Shown here: positions 28,494 to 37,389 of the stretch, piece by piece
How the letters are laid out: the number at the start of each line of letters is the position of its first letter
How positions within the stretch are numbered: the first letter of the stretch is position 1
Origin: Psychrobacillus vulpis
GTDB taxonomy: Bacteria; Bacillota; Bacilli; Bacillales_A; Planococcaceae
Direction: 5' to 3'
DNA: 64,000 bases
Assembly: GCF_006861825.1 (NCBI RefSeq)
Contig: NZ_VDGI01000012.1
Location: 1 to 64,000, forward strand
The notes under the pieces: model-generated
What the model was told of the DNA's origin: nothing
Databases searched by the model: none
The model's input: the letters and a program-made list of their open reading frames with translations, nothing else
Made by a program: the position numbers and the translations under genes

Positions 28494-29462
28494 ATGAAGA
28501 ACTGGAAGTACTTATTAATGACAACAATGGTAGGATCGGCACTTGCTCTAGGAGCTTGTGGAAATGCATCAACTTCAGAAACTACTGAAACACCAGCGGC
28601 AGAAACTGAAAAACCTCAAGAAGAAACAGCAGTTCTAGAAGGTAAAGTAGCTGGAGACGGTTCAAGTACAGTAGCACCTATCATGGAAGCAATTGTAGAA
28701 GAATATGCAGCAGTACAAAATAAAGTACAAGTAACAGTTGGTGTATCTGGAACTGGTGGAGGTTTTGAAAAATTCATCGCTGGTTCAACTGATTTCGCAA
28801 ACGCATCTCGTCCAATAAAAGATGAAGAAAAAGAAAAACTTGCAGCTGCAGGTATTGACTTTACTGAATTTAAAGTGGCGTATGACGGTTTATCATTAGT
28901 AGTAAATAAAGATAATACTTGGGTAGATTCTTTAACAGTTGAAGACTTGAAAAAAATGTGGGTTGAAGATGGTTCAGTGAAAAAATGGTCAGATATTAAC
29001 CCAGAATGGCCAGATGAAGAAATCGTATTCTATTCACCAGGTACAGATTCAGGAACTTACGATTACTTCGATGAAGTAGTTCTAGATGAAGCAGATTTAG
29101 TGAAAACAGCAACACTTTCTGAAGATGACAATGTATTAGTTCAAGGTGTACAAGGAGATAAGAACGCAATCGGTTACTTTGGTTATGCTTACTACCTAGC
29201 TAACAAAGATACATTGAAAGTAGTTAAAGTAGAAGGTGTAGAGCCTACTAACGAAACAATTGAATCTGGTGAATACTCACCATTATCTCGTCCACTATTT
29301 GTATACGTAAAAAACAGCGCAGTGAAAGAGAATCCAGCAACTTATGACTTTATGAAATATACTCTTGAAAATGCAGGAGATATGGCTGAAGCAGTAGGAT
29401 ATGTAAAACTTCCAGATGCTGATTACGATAAAGGTTTAGCTGATTTAGAAGGCTTGAAATAA
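28494..29462 (+). CDS. pstS: Phosphate ABC transporter substrate-binding lipoprotein
   Basis: PstS binds inorganic phosphate outside the membrane. The 322-residue precursor has a lipobox (LGAC, Cys about 22), a Thr/Glu-rich linker and the PBP domain with the phosphate-binding loops GDGSSTVAP, SRPI and GTDSGTYDYF. AGGGGGA precedes the ATG. It is the first gene behind the PhoP box. Confidence 0.96.
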   Translation: MKNWKYLLMTTMVGSALALGACGNASTSETTETPAAETEKPQEETAVLEGKVAGDGSSTVAPIMEAIVEEYAAVQNKVQVTVGVSGTGGGFEKFIAGSTDFANASRPIKDEEKEKLAAAGIDFTEFKVAYDGLSLVVNKDNTWVDSLTVEDLKKMWVEDGSVKKWSDINPEWPDEEIVFYSPGTDSGTYDYFDEVVLDEADLVKTATLSEDDNVLVQGVQGDKNAIGYFGYAYYLANKDTLKVVKVEGVEPTNETIESGEYSPLSRPLFVYVKNSAVKENPATYDFMKYTLENAGDMAEAVGYVKLPDADYDKGLADLEGLK

Positions 29463-29494
29463 TAGGTTTAGGTAAATCGGAAAAGTAAAGAGAC

Positions 29495-29524
29495 GAGTAG
29501 CAGTATTGCTACTCTTTTCTTTCG
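29495..29524 (+). terminator. Hairpin between pstS and pstC
   Basis: GAGTAGCA pairs exactly with TGCTACTC around four bases, followed by TTTTCTTTCG. It may act as a leaky terminator or an mRNA 3' stabiliser, giving more PstS than membrane components. Confidence 0.65.
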
Positions 29525-29546
29525 TTTGGTAAAAGGGGGATTCACC

Positions 29547-30494
29547 ATGGCTCAAAAGGATGTTACTGGTCAACCATCAGTTCAAGAGCTAATTGCAAAA
29601 TCAAATAGTAAGAAACAAAAAAAAGTAATTGAAAAACTAATTCCATTTATTTTGTTGTTAATCGCATCTGTATCCGTTTTAACGACAATTGGAATTGTTT
29701 TTACTTTAATTGTGGAGACAGTTATATTTTTCACTAAAGTTCCAGTACTAGAATTTCTGTTTGGGACGGAGTGGTTTCCGTTTGCCAATACAGAACAACA
29801 ATTTGGAATACTTCCATTAGTTGTTGGAACATTAAAAGTTACAGTAATTGCTGCAATCGTAGCTGTTCCATTTGGTATAGCTTCTGCAATATTTTTAAGC
29901 GAGTATGCGAGTGAAAATTTGAGAAGAGTTATTAAACCAATTTTAGAAGTATTAGCTGGTATACCAACTATTGTATATGGATTTTTCGCATTAACTTTTG
30001 TTACTCCATTATTGCAACAATTTATCCCGGATTTGAAAATTTTTAATGCATTAAGCCCAGGTATTGTTGTTGGTATTATGATTCTACCTATGATAGCGTC
30101 ATTATCCGAAGATGCTATGACTTCTGTACCAAACTCAATCCGAGAAGGTGCACTTGCCATGGGGTCTACGAAATTGGAAGTAGCATTGAAAGTAGTTTTA
30201 CCTGCAGCTTTATCTGGAATTGTTGCTTCGGTTGTACTAGCACTTTCTCGTGCAATCGGTGAAACAATGATTGTTTCTTTAGCTGGAGGGTCTACACCAA
30301 AATTTGACTGGGATGTTACGGATTCCATTCAAACAATGACTGCCTACATTGTTCAAGTATCTTCAGGCGATGCAGGATACGGAACTACCATCTATTACTC
30401 TATTTATTCTGTAGGGTTTACATTATTCTTATTTACACTGTTAATGAACTATCTTGCTCACGTTATTTCAAAAAAATATCGGGAGGAATACTAA
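29547..30494 (+). CDS. pstC: Phosphate ABC transporter permease PstC
   Basis: This is one of two membrane subunits of the high-affinity phosphate transporter. The 315-residue protein has six membrane segments and the cytoplasmic EAA-type loop (EGALAMGSTKLEVALKVVLPAALSGI). The ATG at 29547 follows AAGGGGGA; an in-frame start 21 bases earlier has no site. pstA begins directly after its stop codon. Confidence 0.95.
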   Translation: MAQKDVTGQPSVQELIAKSNSKKQKKVIEKLIPFILLLIASVSVLTTIGIVFTLIVETVIFFTKVPVLEFLFGTEWFPFANTEQQFGILPLVVGTLKVTVIAAIVAVPFGIASAIFLSEYASENLRRVIKPILEVLAGIPTIVYGFFALTFVTPLLQQFIPDLKIFNALSPGIVVGIMILPMIASLSEDAMTSVPNSIREGALAMGSTKLEVALKVVLPAALSGIVASVVLALSRAIGETMIVSLAGGSTPKFDWDVTDSIQTMTAYIVQVSSGDAGYGTTIYYSIYSVGFTLFLFTLLMNYLAHVISKKYREEY

Positions 30495-31373
30495 ATGAAA
30501 TATATAGATCATAACTCAGTCGTAAAAAGAATGAATAGTAGACTAATTGTAAATCGAATTTTAAAAACACTTTTTTTCCTTGCAACATTGTTTGCTCTAT
30601 TAACAATAGCTGTCCTTTTTTATCGAATTATTACACAAGGTGTTGGTTATTTAACACCAGAATTCTTTCAGAACTTCGGTTCTCGATTTCCAGCAAAAGC
30701 CGGAGTGAAAGCTGCATTAGTCGGTTCAATATGGTTAATGTGCGTTGTAGCTCCAGTATCTTTAATATTAGGTGTTGGAACAGCTATTTATTTGGAAGAA
30801 TATGCGAAGAAAAATAAATTGAATGACTTTATTCGAATGAATATCTCTAACCTTTCTGGCGTACCATCCGTTGTTTTCGGATTACTCGGATTAACTATTT
30901 TTGTTCGAGCATTATCCCTTGGAAATAGTATACTAGCTGCAGGATTTACGATGAGTTTATTGATTCTACCAGTAATTATCGTTGCTGCTCAAGAAGCAAT
31001 TCGTGCGGTACCAAAAGAAGTTCGTGAAGCATCATATGGTATGGGAGCAACGAAGTGGCAAACAATAACAAAAGTTGTTTTACCTTCAGCTATTCCTGGA
31101 ATTTTAACAGGTGCGATTTTAGCACTTTCTCGTGCAATTGGTGAAACAGCACCGTTAATTGTTATTGGAGTTCCTGTGATTATACAATTTTTGCCTGAAA
31201 ACCTGCTTAGTCAATTTACAGCTTTACCAATGCAAATATATGACTGGGCTAAGAGACCTCAATTAGAGTTTCAAAATGTCGCAGCTGCGGGAATCCTTGT
31301 ATTAATGATGTTCTTAATAATCATGAACTCCATTGCAGTATTTATTCGAAATAAATTTCAAAAAAGGTACTAA
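30495..31373 (+). CDS. pstA: Phosphate ABC transporter permease PstA
   Basis: This is the second membrane subunit. The 292-residue protein has six membrane segments, an EAA loop (EASYGMGATKWQTITKVVLPSAIPGI) and the family block LSRAIGETAPLIVIG. The ATG abuts the pstC stop, with GGGAGG inside the end of pstC as the ribosome site. Confidence 0.95.
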   Translation: MKYIDHNSVVKRMNSRLIVNRILKTLFFLATLFALLTIAVLFYRIITQGVGYLTPEFFQNFGSRFPAKAGVKAALVGSIWLMCVVAPVSLILGVGTAIYLEEYAKKNKLNDFIRMNISNLSGVPSVVFGLLGLTIFVRALSLGNSILAAGFTMSLLILPVIIVAAQEAIRAVPKEVREASYGMGATKWQTITKVVLPSAIPGILTGAILALSRAIGETAPLIVIGVPVIIQFLPENLLSQFTALPMQIYDWAKRPQLEFQNVAAAGILVLMMFLIIMNSIAVFIRNKFQKRY

Positions 31374-31398
31374 GCTTATTTGTGAATAGGGGGAAACA

Positions 31399-32202
31399 AT
31401 GATGGAAAAGGTTCTAGAAAAAGCGTCATCAATGAACAATCAATCATCAAATATTGTCTACAATACACAACAATTAAATTTATGGTACGGAAATCACCAT
31501 GCTTTAAAAAATATCGATCTTGAGATTAAAGAAAATGAAGTAACGGCAATTATAGGGCCTTCTGGATGCGGTAAATCAACATATATTAAAACATTAAACC
31601 GTATGGTGGAATTAGTACCTACAGTTAAAACTTCAGGGAAAATACTATATCGTGAACGTAATATTTTTGATGCAGATTATGGTGTTGAAGAGCTACGTAC
31701 GAAAGTAGGAATGGTTTTTCAAAAGCCGAATCCATTTCCAAAATCAATTTACGACAATATTGCCTACGGACCTAGAATTCACGGAATAAAAAACAAAAAA
31801 ATATTAGATGAAATAGTAGAAAAAAGTTTACGTGGAGCAGCTATTTGGGACGAAGTGAAAGATCGTTTAAATACAAATGCATACAGCTTATCAGGTGGAC
31901 AACAACAACGTATTTGTATAGCACGTTGTTTGGCAATCGAACCAGACGTTATCTTAATGGATGAACCTACATCAGCACTTGACCCAATTTCTACACTAAA
32001 AGTAGAAGAACTTATTCAAGAACTAAAAGAAGATTATTCAATTATTATCGTTACGCATAATATGCAGCAAGCTGCACGTATTTCGGATAAAACAGCATTT
32101 TTCTTAAACGGGGAAGTAGTGGAGTTTGACAATACGGATGTAATTTTTTCTACACCTGAAGATAAGCGCACAGAAGACTATATTTCAGGACGTTTTGGAT
32201 GA
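31399..32202 (+). CDS. pstB: Phosphate ABC transporter ATPase PstB
   Basis: PstB hydrolyses ATP for phosphate import. The 267-residue protein has Walker [10 protein letters not shown], the signature LSGGQQQR, Walker [13 protein letters not shown] and the switch His in VTHN. Starts at 31399 and 31402 are both possible after AGGGGG; the second has better spacing. Only one pstB is present, whereas B. subtilis has pstBA and pstBB. Confidence 0.96.
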   Translation: MMEKVLEKASSMNNQSSNIVYNTQQLNLWYGNHHALKNIDLEIKENEVTAIIGPSGCGKSTYIKTLNRMVELVPTVKTSGKILYRERNIFDADYGVEELRTKVGMVFQKPNPFPKSIYDNIAYGPRIHGIKNKKILDEIVEKSLRGAAIWDEVKDRLNTNAYSLSGGQQQRICIARCLAIEPDVILMDEPTSALDPISTLKVEELIQELKEDYSIIIVTHNMQQAARISDKTAFFLNGEVVEFDNTDVIFSTPEDKRTEDYISGRFG

Positions 32203-32221
32203 GGAAAGGGGTTAATAAGAG

Positions 32222-32881
32222 ATGGTAGGAAGAGAGAAGTTCGATGCTGAATTAAAAAAAGTGCAGGATTTAATGCTTGAGCTGAGTAATATGGCAATTA
32301 ATACATTAAATGATTCTATGGATCATTTATTATCGAATAATATTGAAGGTGCACTTACAGTAATTAATAACGATATTCATATTAATCATATGGAAGAAGA
32401 AATCAATGACCGTGTTATTTTGCTAATTGCAAAACAACAGCCTGTAGCGACTGATTTACGAAGATTAATGGTACTTGTAAAAGCAGCCTCTGATATGGAA
32501 CGTATCGGAGACTATGCTGTAAATATCGCAAAAGAAACGATTCGAATCGGAAAAGATGAGCATATTGCACCAATCCATTTAATAGATGAAATGCGCATCA
32601 AAACAATTGCGATGTTAAAGCAGATTTTAGATGCTTTTATTAATGAAGATATGGAAGAAGCAAAGAAAATTGCAAAGCTGGATGATGAAATCGATGAGAT
32701 GTACGGTCATGCTATTAGAACGCTCCTTTCAGTTGGTGTAGAGCAACCCTCTCAACTTAGCCAAATTACACAACTTTCTTTTGTTTGTCGATATCTAGAA
32801 AGATCTGCAGATCATGCTACAAATATGGCAGAGCGATTATTGTTTTTACTAAAGGGAAAGCATTATGAATTGAATAATTAA
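32222..32881 (+). CDS. phoU: Phosphate signalling protein PhoU
   Basis: PhoU links Pst transport to PhoR signalling and dampens phosphate uptake. The 219-residue protein has two three-helix repeats with the metal-binding blocks AASDMERIGDYAVNIA and YLERSADHATNMAE. It closes the pst operon, 19 bases after pstB. B. subtilis lacks phoU at this place, so this operon has the layout of many other bacteria. Confidence 0.95.
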   Translation: MVGREKFDAELKKVQDLMLELSNMAINTLNDSMDHLLSNNIEGALTVINNDIHINHMEEEINDRVILLIAKQQPVATDLRRLMVLVKAASDMERIGDYAVNIAKETIRIGKDEHIAPIHLIDEMRIKTIAMLKQILDAFINEDMEEAKKIAKLDDEIDEMYGHAIRTLLSVGVEQPSQLSQITQLSFVCRYLERSADHATNMAERLLFLLKGKHYELNN

Positions 32882-32890
32882 TAATGAAAA

Positions 32891-32928
32891 GAGGCTGTCC
32901 AAAAGTTGTTTTTGGATGGCCTCTTTTT
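32891..32928 (+). terminator. Rho-independent terminator of the pst operon
   Basis: GAGGCTGTCCAAAA pairs with TTTTGGATGGCCTC, followed by TTTTT. Confidence 0.88.
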
Positions 32929-32979
32929 AAGAAATAGGAAAGTATTTTTCTGTAAATAACCAACGAAAAGTAATCTGAA

Positions 32980-33088
32980 GAGGGCATTGGACAAACATCA
33001 GCAAGAAAATTACCGAGAAAAAAGAGGGTTGGAAGTGACATATCCACTTCCAACCCTCCAAAAGATTCTTGTAATGATCTAGCAAACA
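32980..33088. repeat. Dispersed hairpin repeat, copy A
   Basis: The copy opens GGGCATTGGACAAACATC, continues AAATTACCGAGAAAAA and then forms a perfect 14-bp hairpin (GAGGGTTGGAAGTG at 33024-33037 with its complement at 33045-33058). Related copies are at 49283-49390 and 59311-59432. It lies between the converging phoU and yqzC genes. Confidence 0.85.
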
Positions 33089-33105
33089 AAAGGCGAGAGC
33101 TTGTC

Positions 33106-33582
33106 TTAGTTTCCTGTAATTATTTGTGCAATTTGTTTAATCGTCATAGATGAATCTAACTCGTATTCACCTATCTGAATTCGTCCTGCTAAGTTTTGGG
33201 TGATAAGATAATCCTCAAAGTCTTGTTTATTTAGAATAATCTCCGCACTTTCTAATGCATAACTGATATCTTTAGAAGTCATACCAGATTGAACAATAAG
33301 TACGAAATTTGTAACATCATTTGTTGTCTTATCATCTTTAGATGGTTGTTGCTCCACTTTTTCTGCGGAAGCTTGTACTTTTTGTGCATTTTCTAAATCT
33401 AACTGAAGCTGAGCAAGCTGTTGTTTGACAGTTTTTAGTTCTGATTGGGACTTCTCATATGCTTCTTCAATAGTTGTATTTGTCGATGTTATTTCATCTG
33501 TTTTGAACAAATGTTGCAATTGGAATACTGCACCAGCAAGAAACAATCCAATACCTAATGACCGGATGGATGCTTTGTTCAT
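33106..33582 (-). CDS. yqzC: Membrane-anchored MltG-like small domain protein YqzC
   Basis: The function is unknown. The 158-residue protein has one N-terminal membrane segment (about 7-24), a coiled coil (about 38-72) and a C-terminal domain (about 92-157). That domain (VQSGMTSKDISYALESAEII ... IQIGEYELDSSMTIKQIAQII) resembles the LysM-like domain at the start of MltG endolytic transglycosylases, without the catalytic part. It overlaps yqzD by four bases. Position after pst and the size match B. subtilis yqzC. Confidence 0.75.
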   Translation of the reverse strand: MNKASIRSLGIGLFLAGAVFQLQHLFKTDEITSTNTTIEEAYEKSQSELKTVKQQLAQLQLDLENAQKVQASAEKVEQQPSKDDKTTNDVTNFVLIVQSGMTSKDISYALESAEIILNKQDFEDYLITQNLAGRIQIGEYELDSSMTIKQIAQIITGN

Positions 33583-33932
33583 CCTTTTCCACCACCTATG
33601 ACGGACTTCACTTCTTCCATAGTAAGGGAAGATCTTTTACTGATTTCAGATATTGAGTATCCTTGCTTATGTAATTCCAGTACTTGATTTTTTATGATTT
33701 CATGAATAGCTGGTTTTGGTTTTTGTTTTTTGGGTAATGCAATTTTGTTTCCTTCTATTAATAGTTCTTCTTCGACAACTTTTAGTCTTCTCTTTAAAGC
33801 ACTTGTTTCCTGATAAAAAGAAAACGAAAGATCTTCCACTTCAGACTCCATTTTTTTGGAAGAATCTTTGAAGAAAAAGGAAACGATAATTAATAAAATA
33901 CCTATTATCATAATAATGTTTGAAAAGTCCAT
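33579..33932 (-). CDS. yqzD: Membrane protein with C-terminal HTH-like segment, YqzD
   Basis: The function is unknown. The 117-residue protein has one N-terminal membrane segment (about 3-21), a helical linker and a C-terminal helix-turn-helix-like block (IKNQVLELHKQGYSISEISK). The ATG at 33932 is preferred because AGAGGTGA lies about six bases upstream; the GTG at 33941 is part of that site. It is the first gene of the yqzD-yqzC pair. Confidence 0.75.
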   Translation of the reverse strand: MDFSNIIMIIGILLIIVSFFFKDSSKKMESEVEDLSFSFYQETSALKRRLKVVEEELLIEGNKIALPKKQKPKPAIHEIIKNQVLELHKQGYSISEISKRSSLTMEEVKSVIGGGKG

Positions 33933-34032
33933 CAAATTCACCTCTAAATTATTTCTTCTTATTATAATACTAACATATCCAAAAAAACTTTGAATAATTT
34001 CTTTTATTAATAGTAGATTTTCCTTGGATATA

Positions 34033-34041
34033 TGCTATAAT
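34033..34041 (+). promoter_or_regulatory. Extended -10 promoter of rpmGA
   Basis: TGCTATAAT is an extended -10 element (TGn-TATAAT) about 67 bases before the gene. No good -35 hexamer accompanies it. Confidence 0.5.
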
Positions 34042-34107
34042 TGGTTAGTCGTATAAATCATGCTCAAGTTTTATATTTAATCCTGGCAAAGAGTGGGAGG
34101 GACAACC

Positions 34108-34257
34108 ATGCGCGTTAATATTACATTAGCTTGTACAGATTGCGGAGAGCGCAACTATATTTCTAAGAAAAACAAGCGTAACAATCCAGAACGTCTTGAA
34201 CTTAAAAAATATTGCTCACGTGAAAAGAAAATGACTCTTCATAGAGAAACTAAATAA
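34108..34257 (+). CDS. rpmGA: 50S ribosomal protein L33
   Basis: L33 is a small protein of the large ribosomal subunit. The 49-residue sequence [20 protein letters not shown] continues with [17 protein letters not shown] and ends HRETK. It has one CxxC (C9, C12) and only a single Cys (C36) in the second position, so it is not a full four-cysteine zinc form. B. subtilis RpmGA, also next to yqgN, has the same pattern. GGGAGG precedes the ATG at 34108. Confidence 0.97.
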   Translation: MRVNITLACTDCGERNYISKKNKRNNPERLELKKYCSREKKMTLHRETK

Positions 34258-34264
34258 TAATTTA

Positions 34265-34296
34265 AACCAAAACCAAATGTGGTTTTGGTTTTTTTC
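34265..34296 (+). terminator. Rho-independent terminator after rpmGA
   Basis: AACCAAAACCA pairs with TGGTTTTGGTT, followed by TTTTTC. Confidence 0.85.
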
Positions 34297-34324
34297 TATT
34301 GTAAATTAGGGGGAGGAAGAAGAC

Positions 34325-34912
34325 ATGACTAAGCAAGTCCAAAGAGACGACATGAAAAATCGGCTAGCTTCTTTAGAAAAGTCACAATATCATTCCTATT
34401 CAAAAGAAATTGAATCACGCTTTCTTCAAGAGGAAAATGTAGTAAATGCATCTATCATCGGCATCACCATTTCTTCTTTTCCAGAAGTCGAAACGGAAGG
34501 AATTATTCAAAAGGTTTGGGATTTAGGAAAAACGGTTGTAGTACCAAAGTGTGCACCGAAGGAACGCACGATGACTTTTTATTCTATAGATAGCTTTGAT
34601 CAGCTAGAAACGGTTTATATGCAATTATTAGAGCCTAATCCACTTTTATGTACACCAGTATCCTCGAGTGAAATTGATGTGCTTGTAGTGCCTGGAATTG
34701 TTTATAGTGATACAGGTTACCGCATTGGTTATGGTGGCGGATATTATGATCGGTTTTTAATGCAATTTAGTGGCCAAACTATTTCATTGGCATTTGACTT
34801 TCAGGTGTGCAATCATATAGAACGAGAAAGCTTTGATCTACCTGTGGACAAACTAATTACAAATACCCAAATCATTTCTTGTAAAATAAATCGCGAAGAG
34901 GAAACAAAATGA
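34325..34912 (+). CDS. yqgN: 5-formyltetrahydrofolate cyclo-ligase
   Basis: This enzyme converts 5-formyl-THF to 5,10-methenyl-THF using ATP. The 195-residue protein has the family signature GYRIGYGGGYYDRFL (about 138-152) that binds ATP and folate, and the basic N-terminal region. GGGGAGG precedes the ATG. It overlaps yqgQ by four bases. Another one-carbon system, glycine cleavage, lies further along the window. Confidence 0.94.
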   Translation: MTKQVQRDDMKNRLASLEKSQYHSYSKEIESRFLQEENVVNASIIGITISSFPEVETEGIIQKVWDLGKTVVVPKCAPKERTMTFYSIDSFDQLETVYMQLLEPNPLLCTPVSSSEIDVLVVPGIVYSDTGYRIGYGGGYYDRFLMQFSGQTISLAFDFQVCNHIERESFDLPVDKLITNTQIISCKINREEETK

Positions 34913-35106
34913 AATCCGTATATGATGTCATGCAACTTTTAAAACGTTTTGGAATATATGTTTATACAAAAGATCGTTTGGCAGATCTTGAATTGATGAA
35001 AGAGGAAATAAAAGAGTTGTACCAGATGCAAATGATAGAAGCAAAAGACTTTCAAATAGCTATACTATTATTGAGGCAAGAGCAAAATAAATATAAGAAA
35101 TCATAG
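34909..35106 (+). CDS. yqgQ: Small DUF910 protein YqgQ
   Basis: The function is unknown. The 65-residue helical protein (YDVMQLLKRFGIYVYTKDRL) matches the YqgQ family, which usually lies beside yqgN or glcK. Here glcK does not follow. The ATGA overlap with yqgN suggests coupling. Confidence 0.9.
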   Translation: MKSVYDVMQLLKRFGIYVYTKDRLADLELMKEEIKELYQMQMIEAKDFQIAILLLRQEQNKYKKS

Positions 35107-35141
35107 CGGCAAAGGTAAATAAATACTGCCGTTTTTTTTAT
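35106..35141 (+). terminator. Terminator after yqgQ
   Basis: CGGCA pairs with TGCCG across a 19-base loop, followed by T8. Confidence 0.6.
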
Positions 35142-35325
35142 TTGTAAAAAAAATGAAACTTTCTTGGTTTACAATCGTCTAATAGGAGGTATGTAAATTT
35201 TAGGACATGAATAATTATATCAAATTTCCATTTCATTTATATTGATTTATTGTAAAGAAAGGATTAAGATATATTCTGTTACTTTTACTTATACAATTAA
35301 GAGTTAAAAAGGGGAGGATGTAGGC

Positions 35326-37230
35326 ATGAAGAAAAAAAACTGGCCGACACATTCTATTCTTGTTATAGCTATTGTGGCAACTTGGATACAAACGTATATC
35401 GTTTATCACACTAGCTTTGATATGAAAATCGAGAATATGATGCAACAATTTATTTTATTTATAAATCCGCTCAGTTTTCTTTTGTTTATTTATGGACTAT
35501 CACTATTTTTTAAGAGTCCAAAAACAAGAAATAGATATATTGTTGTCACTAGTATAATATTAGCAATTGTTTTGTATGCGAACGCAGTTTTTTATCGCTT
35601 TTTTACGGATTTTATTACAATCCCAGTATTGTTCCAAACAAGTAACTTTGGAGATTTAGGAACATCAGCGAAAGAATCTGTTTACTTAACAGACATTTTC
35701 TATTTTACAGATGTCGCTATTATTTTGATTGCAATTAAATGGTTGAAAATAGGCGAGAAAGTATCAGTGATTAAGCCTGCTATTAGAAGAGCTTATTTTG
35801 TTTTAGCAGCAGCAGTTTTGTTTTTAAATTTAGGGTTAGCTGAAATCGAACGTCCACAACTTCTAACAAGAAGTTTTGACCGTGAAATGTTAGTGAAAAA
35901 TATTGGATCGTACAATTACCATCTATACGATTTATACATTCAATCGAAATCACATGCACAAAGAGCACTTGCAGATGGTAGTGAACTTGTAGAAGTAAAT
36001 AACTACGTTCGATCCAATCAAGCAGAGCCAAATGCGGAAATGTTTGGGCTTGCGGATGGTCGCAACTTAATCGTTGTCTCAATGGAATCCTTACAAAATT
36101 TTGTAATTAACAATGATATGAATGGCCATGAAATTACGCCATTTTTAAACTCTTTAACGAAGGATAAAGATACGTTTTACTTTTCTAACTTCTATCATCA
36201 AACAGGGTTAGGTAAAACATCTGATTCGGAATTCCTTGTAGAGAACTCGTTATACCCATTAGGTGGGGGAGCTGTTTTCTTTACACATAGTGGGAATAAG
36301 TTTCATTCGATGGCTGAGAGCTTAAATGAAGAAGGATACTTTACAAATGTAATGCATCCAAATAGTAAAAGCTTTTGGAATCGAGATATGATGTATCAAG
36401 CACTATCAGTTCAAAAATTTTATGATGTTAATGATTATGTTGTAAACGAAGGAGATGCTGTTAACTGGGGTATGAAGGATATTCCTTTCTTTGAACAATC
36501 AGTTGACCATATGGCAGAAATGCCTCAACCATTTTACTCTCGTTTGATAACACTAACGAATCACTTCCCGTTCGATCTTGAGGAGGAAGATCAATTCATT
36601 CCTCCATATGATTCGAATTCTCGTACACTAAATAAATACTTCCAAACTGTACGTTATATGGATGAAGCTTTGAAATCGTTCTTTGACGATTTAAAAGCAA
36701 AAGGATTGTATGATAATTCGATTATCGTAATGTACGGAGATCATTACGGTATTTCAGAAAATCATAATGTCGCTATGTCTAAGTATTTAGGAAAAGAAAT
36801 TACACCTTATGAGTCAGCAAAACTACAGCGTGTTCCATTCTTTGTTCATATTCCAAATAGTGGAGTAGGAAAAGAAATGACTGAAACTGCTGGTCAAATT
36901 GATATTAGACCAACTATTTTGCATTTGTTAGGTGTAGAAACTGCTAAAGATATGCAATTAGGTGCCGATGTATTCTCTGAGGACCATGAAGACTTTACTA
37001 TTTTCCGTAACGGTGGATTCGTAACAGATAAATTTGTGTATGCGGGCAATGCTTGTTATGATAATTCAACAGGAACGGAAATTGACATTGAAAATTGTCA
37101 ACCTTATATTGAACGAGCGACTCAAGAACTCGGCTATTCTGATCAGATAATTAATGGGGATTTACTGCGTTTCTATGATTCGAAAACGGGAAATCTATTA
37201 ATAGATGAGGCGGAAAAAGAGAAGCCGTAA
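35326..37230 (+). CDS. Lipoteichoic acid synthase (LtaS family, YqgS-like)
   Basis: LtaS enzymes transfer glycerol-phosphate from phosphatidylglycerol to build lipoteichoic acid on the outer face. The 634-residue protein has five N-terminal membrane segments (about 8-180) and an extracellular sulfatase-type domain (about 230-590). The nucleophile Thr298 sits in GLGKTSDSEF, and metal ligands lie in SMESLQN and YGDHYG. GGGGAGG precedes the ATG. Position matches B. subtilis yqgS, but whether it is the main or a minor synthase cannot be told here. Confidence 0.93.
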   Translation: MKKKNWPTHSILVIAIVATWIQTYIVYHTSFDMKIENMMQQFILFINPLSFLLFIYGLSLFFKSPKTRNRYIVVTSIILAIVLYANAVFYRFFTDFITIPVLFQTSNFGDLGTSAKESVYLTDIFYFTDVAIILIAIKWLKIGEKVSVIKPAIRRAYFVLAAAVLFLNLGLAEIERPQLLTRSFDREMLVKNIGSYNYHLYDLYIQSKSHAQRALADGSELVEVNNYVRSNQAEPNAEMFGLADGRNLIVVSMESLQNFVINNDMNGHEITPFLNSLTKDKDTFYFSNFYHQTGLGKTSDSEFLVENSLYPLGGGAVFFTHSGNKFHSMAESLNEEGYFTNVMHPNSKSFWNRDMMYQALSVQKFYDVNDYVVNEGDAVNWGMKDIPFFEQSVDHMAEMPQPFYSRLITLTNHFPFDLEEEDQFIPPYDSNSRTLNKYFQTVRYMDEALKSFFDDLKAKGLYDNSIIVMYGDHYGISENHNVAMSKYLGKEITPYESAKLQRVPFFVHIPNSGVGKEMTETAGQIDIRPTILHLLGVETAKDMQLGADVFSEDHEDFTIFRNGGFVTDKFVYAGNACYDNSTGTEIDIENCQPYIERATQELGYSDQIINGDLLRFYDSKTGNLLIDEAEKEKP

Positions 37231-37236
37231 TTTAGA

Positions 37237-37266
37237 GCACAGACATATATATTGTCTGTGCTTTTC
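37237..37266 (+). terminator. Rho-independent terminator after the LTA synthase gene
   Basis: AGCACAGACA pairs with TGTCTGTGCT, followed by TTTC. Confidence 0.8.
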
Positions 37267-37389
37267 GTTTGCGGACATGCCTCCATTTTGTGTTTGAATA
37301 TCTTAATTTATCCCAAAATGCATATTTATATAATGAAACAAAAATGAGGCTTCATGCGTCTAATACAATAATGTGAAGGGGGGAGTCGA

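Noticed and set aside
29582-30328. Minus-strand 248-codon reading over pstC
   Set aside because: It lies wholly inside pstC, which has clear family similarity and operon position; the antisense frame is a shadow.
35783-36082. Minus-strand reading over the LTA synthase gene
   Set aside because: It is fully inside a conserved gene and has no features of its own.
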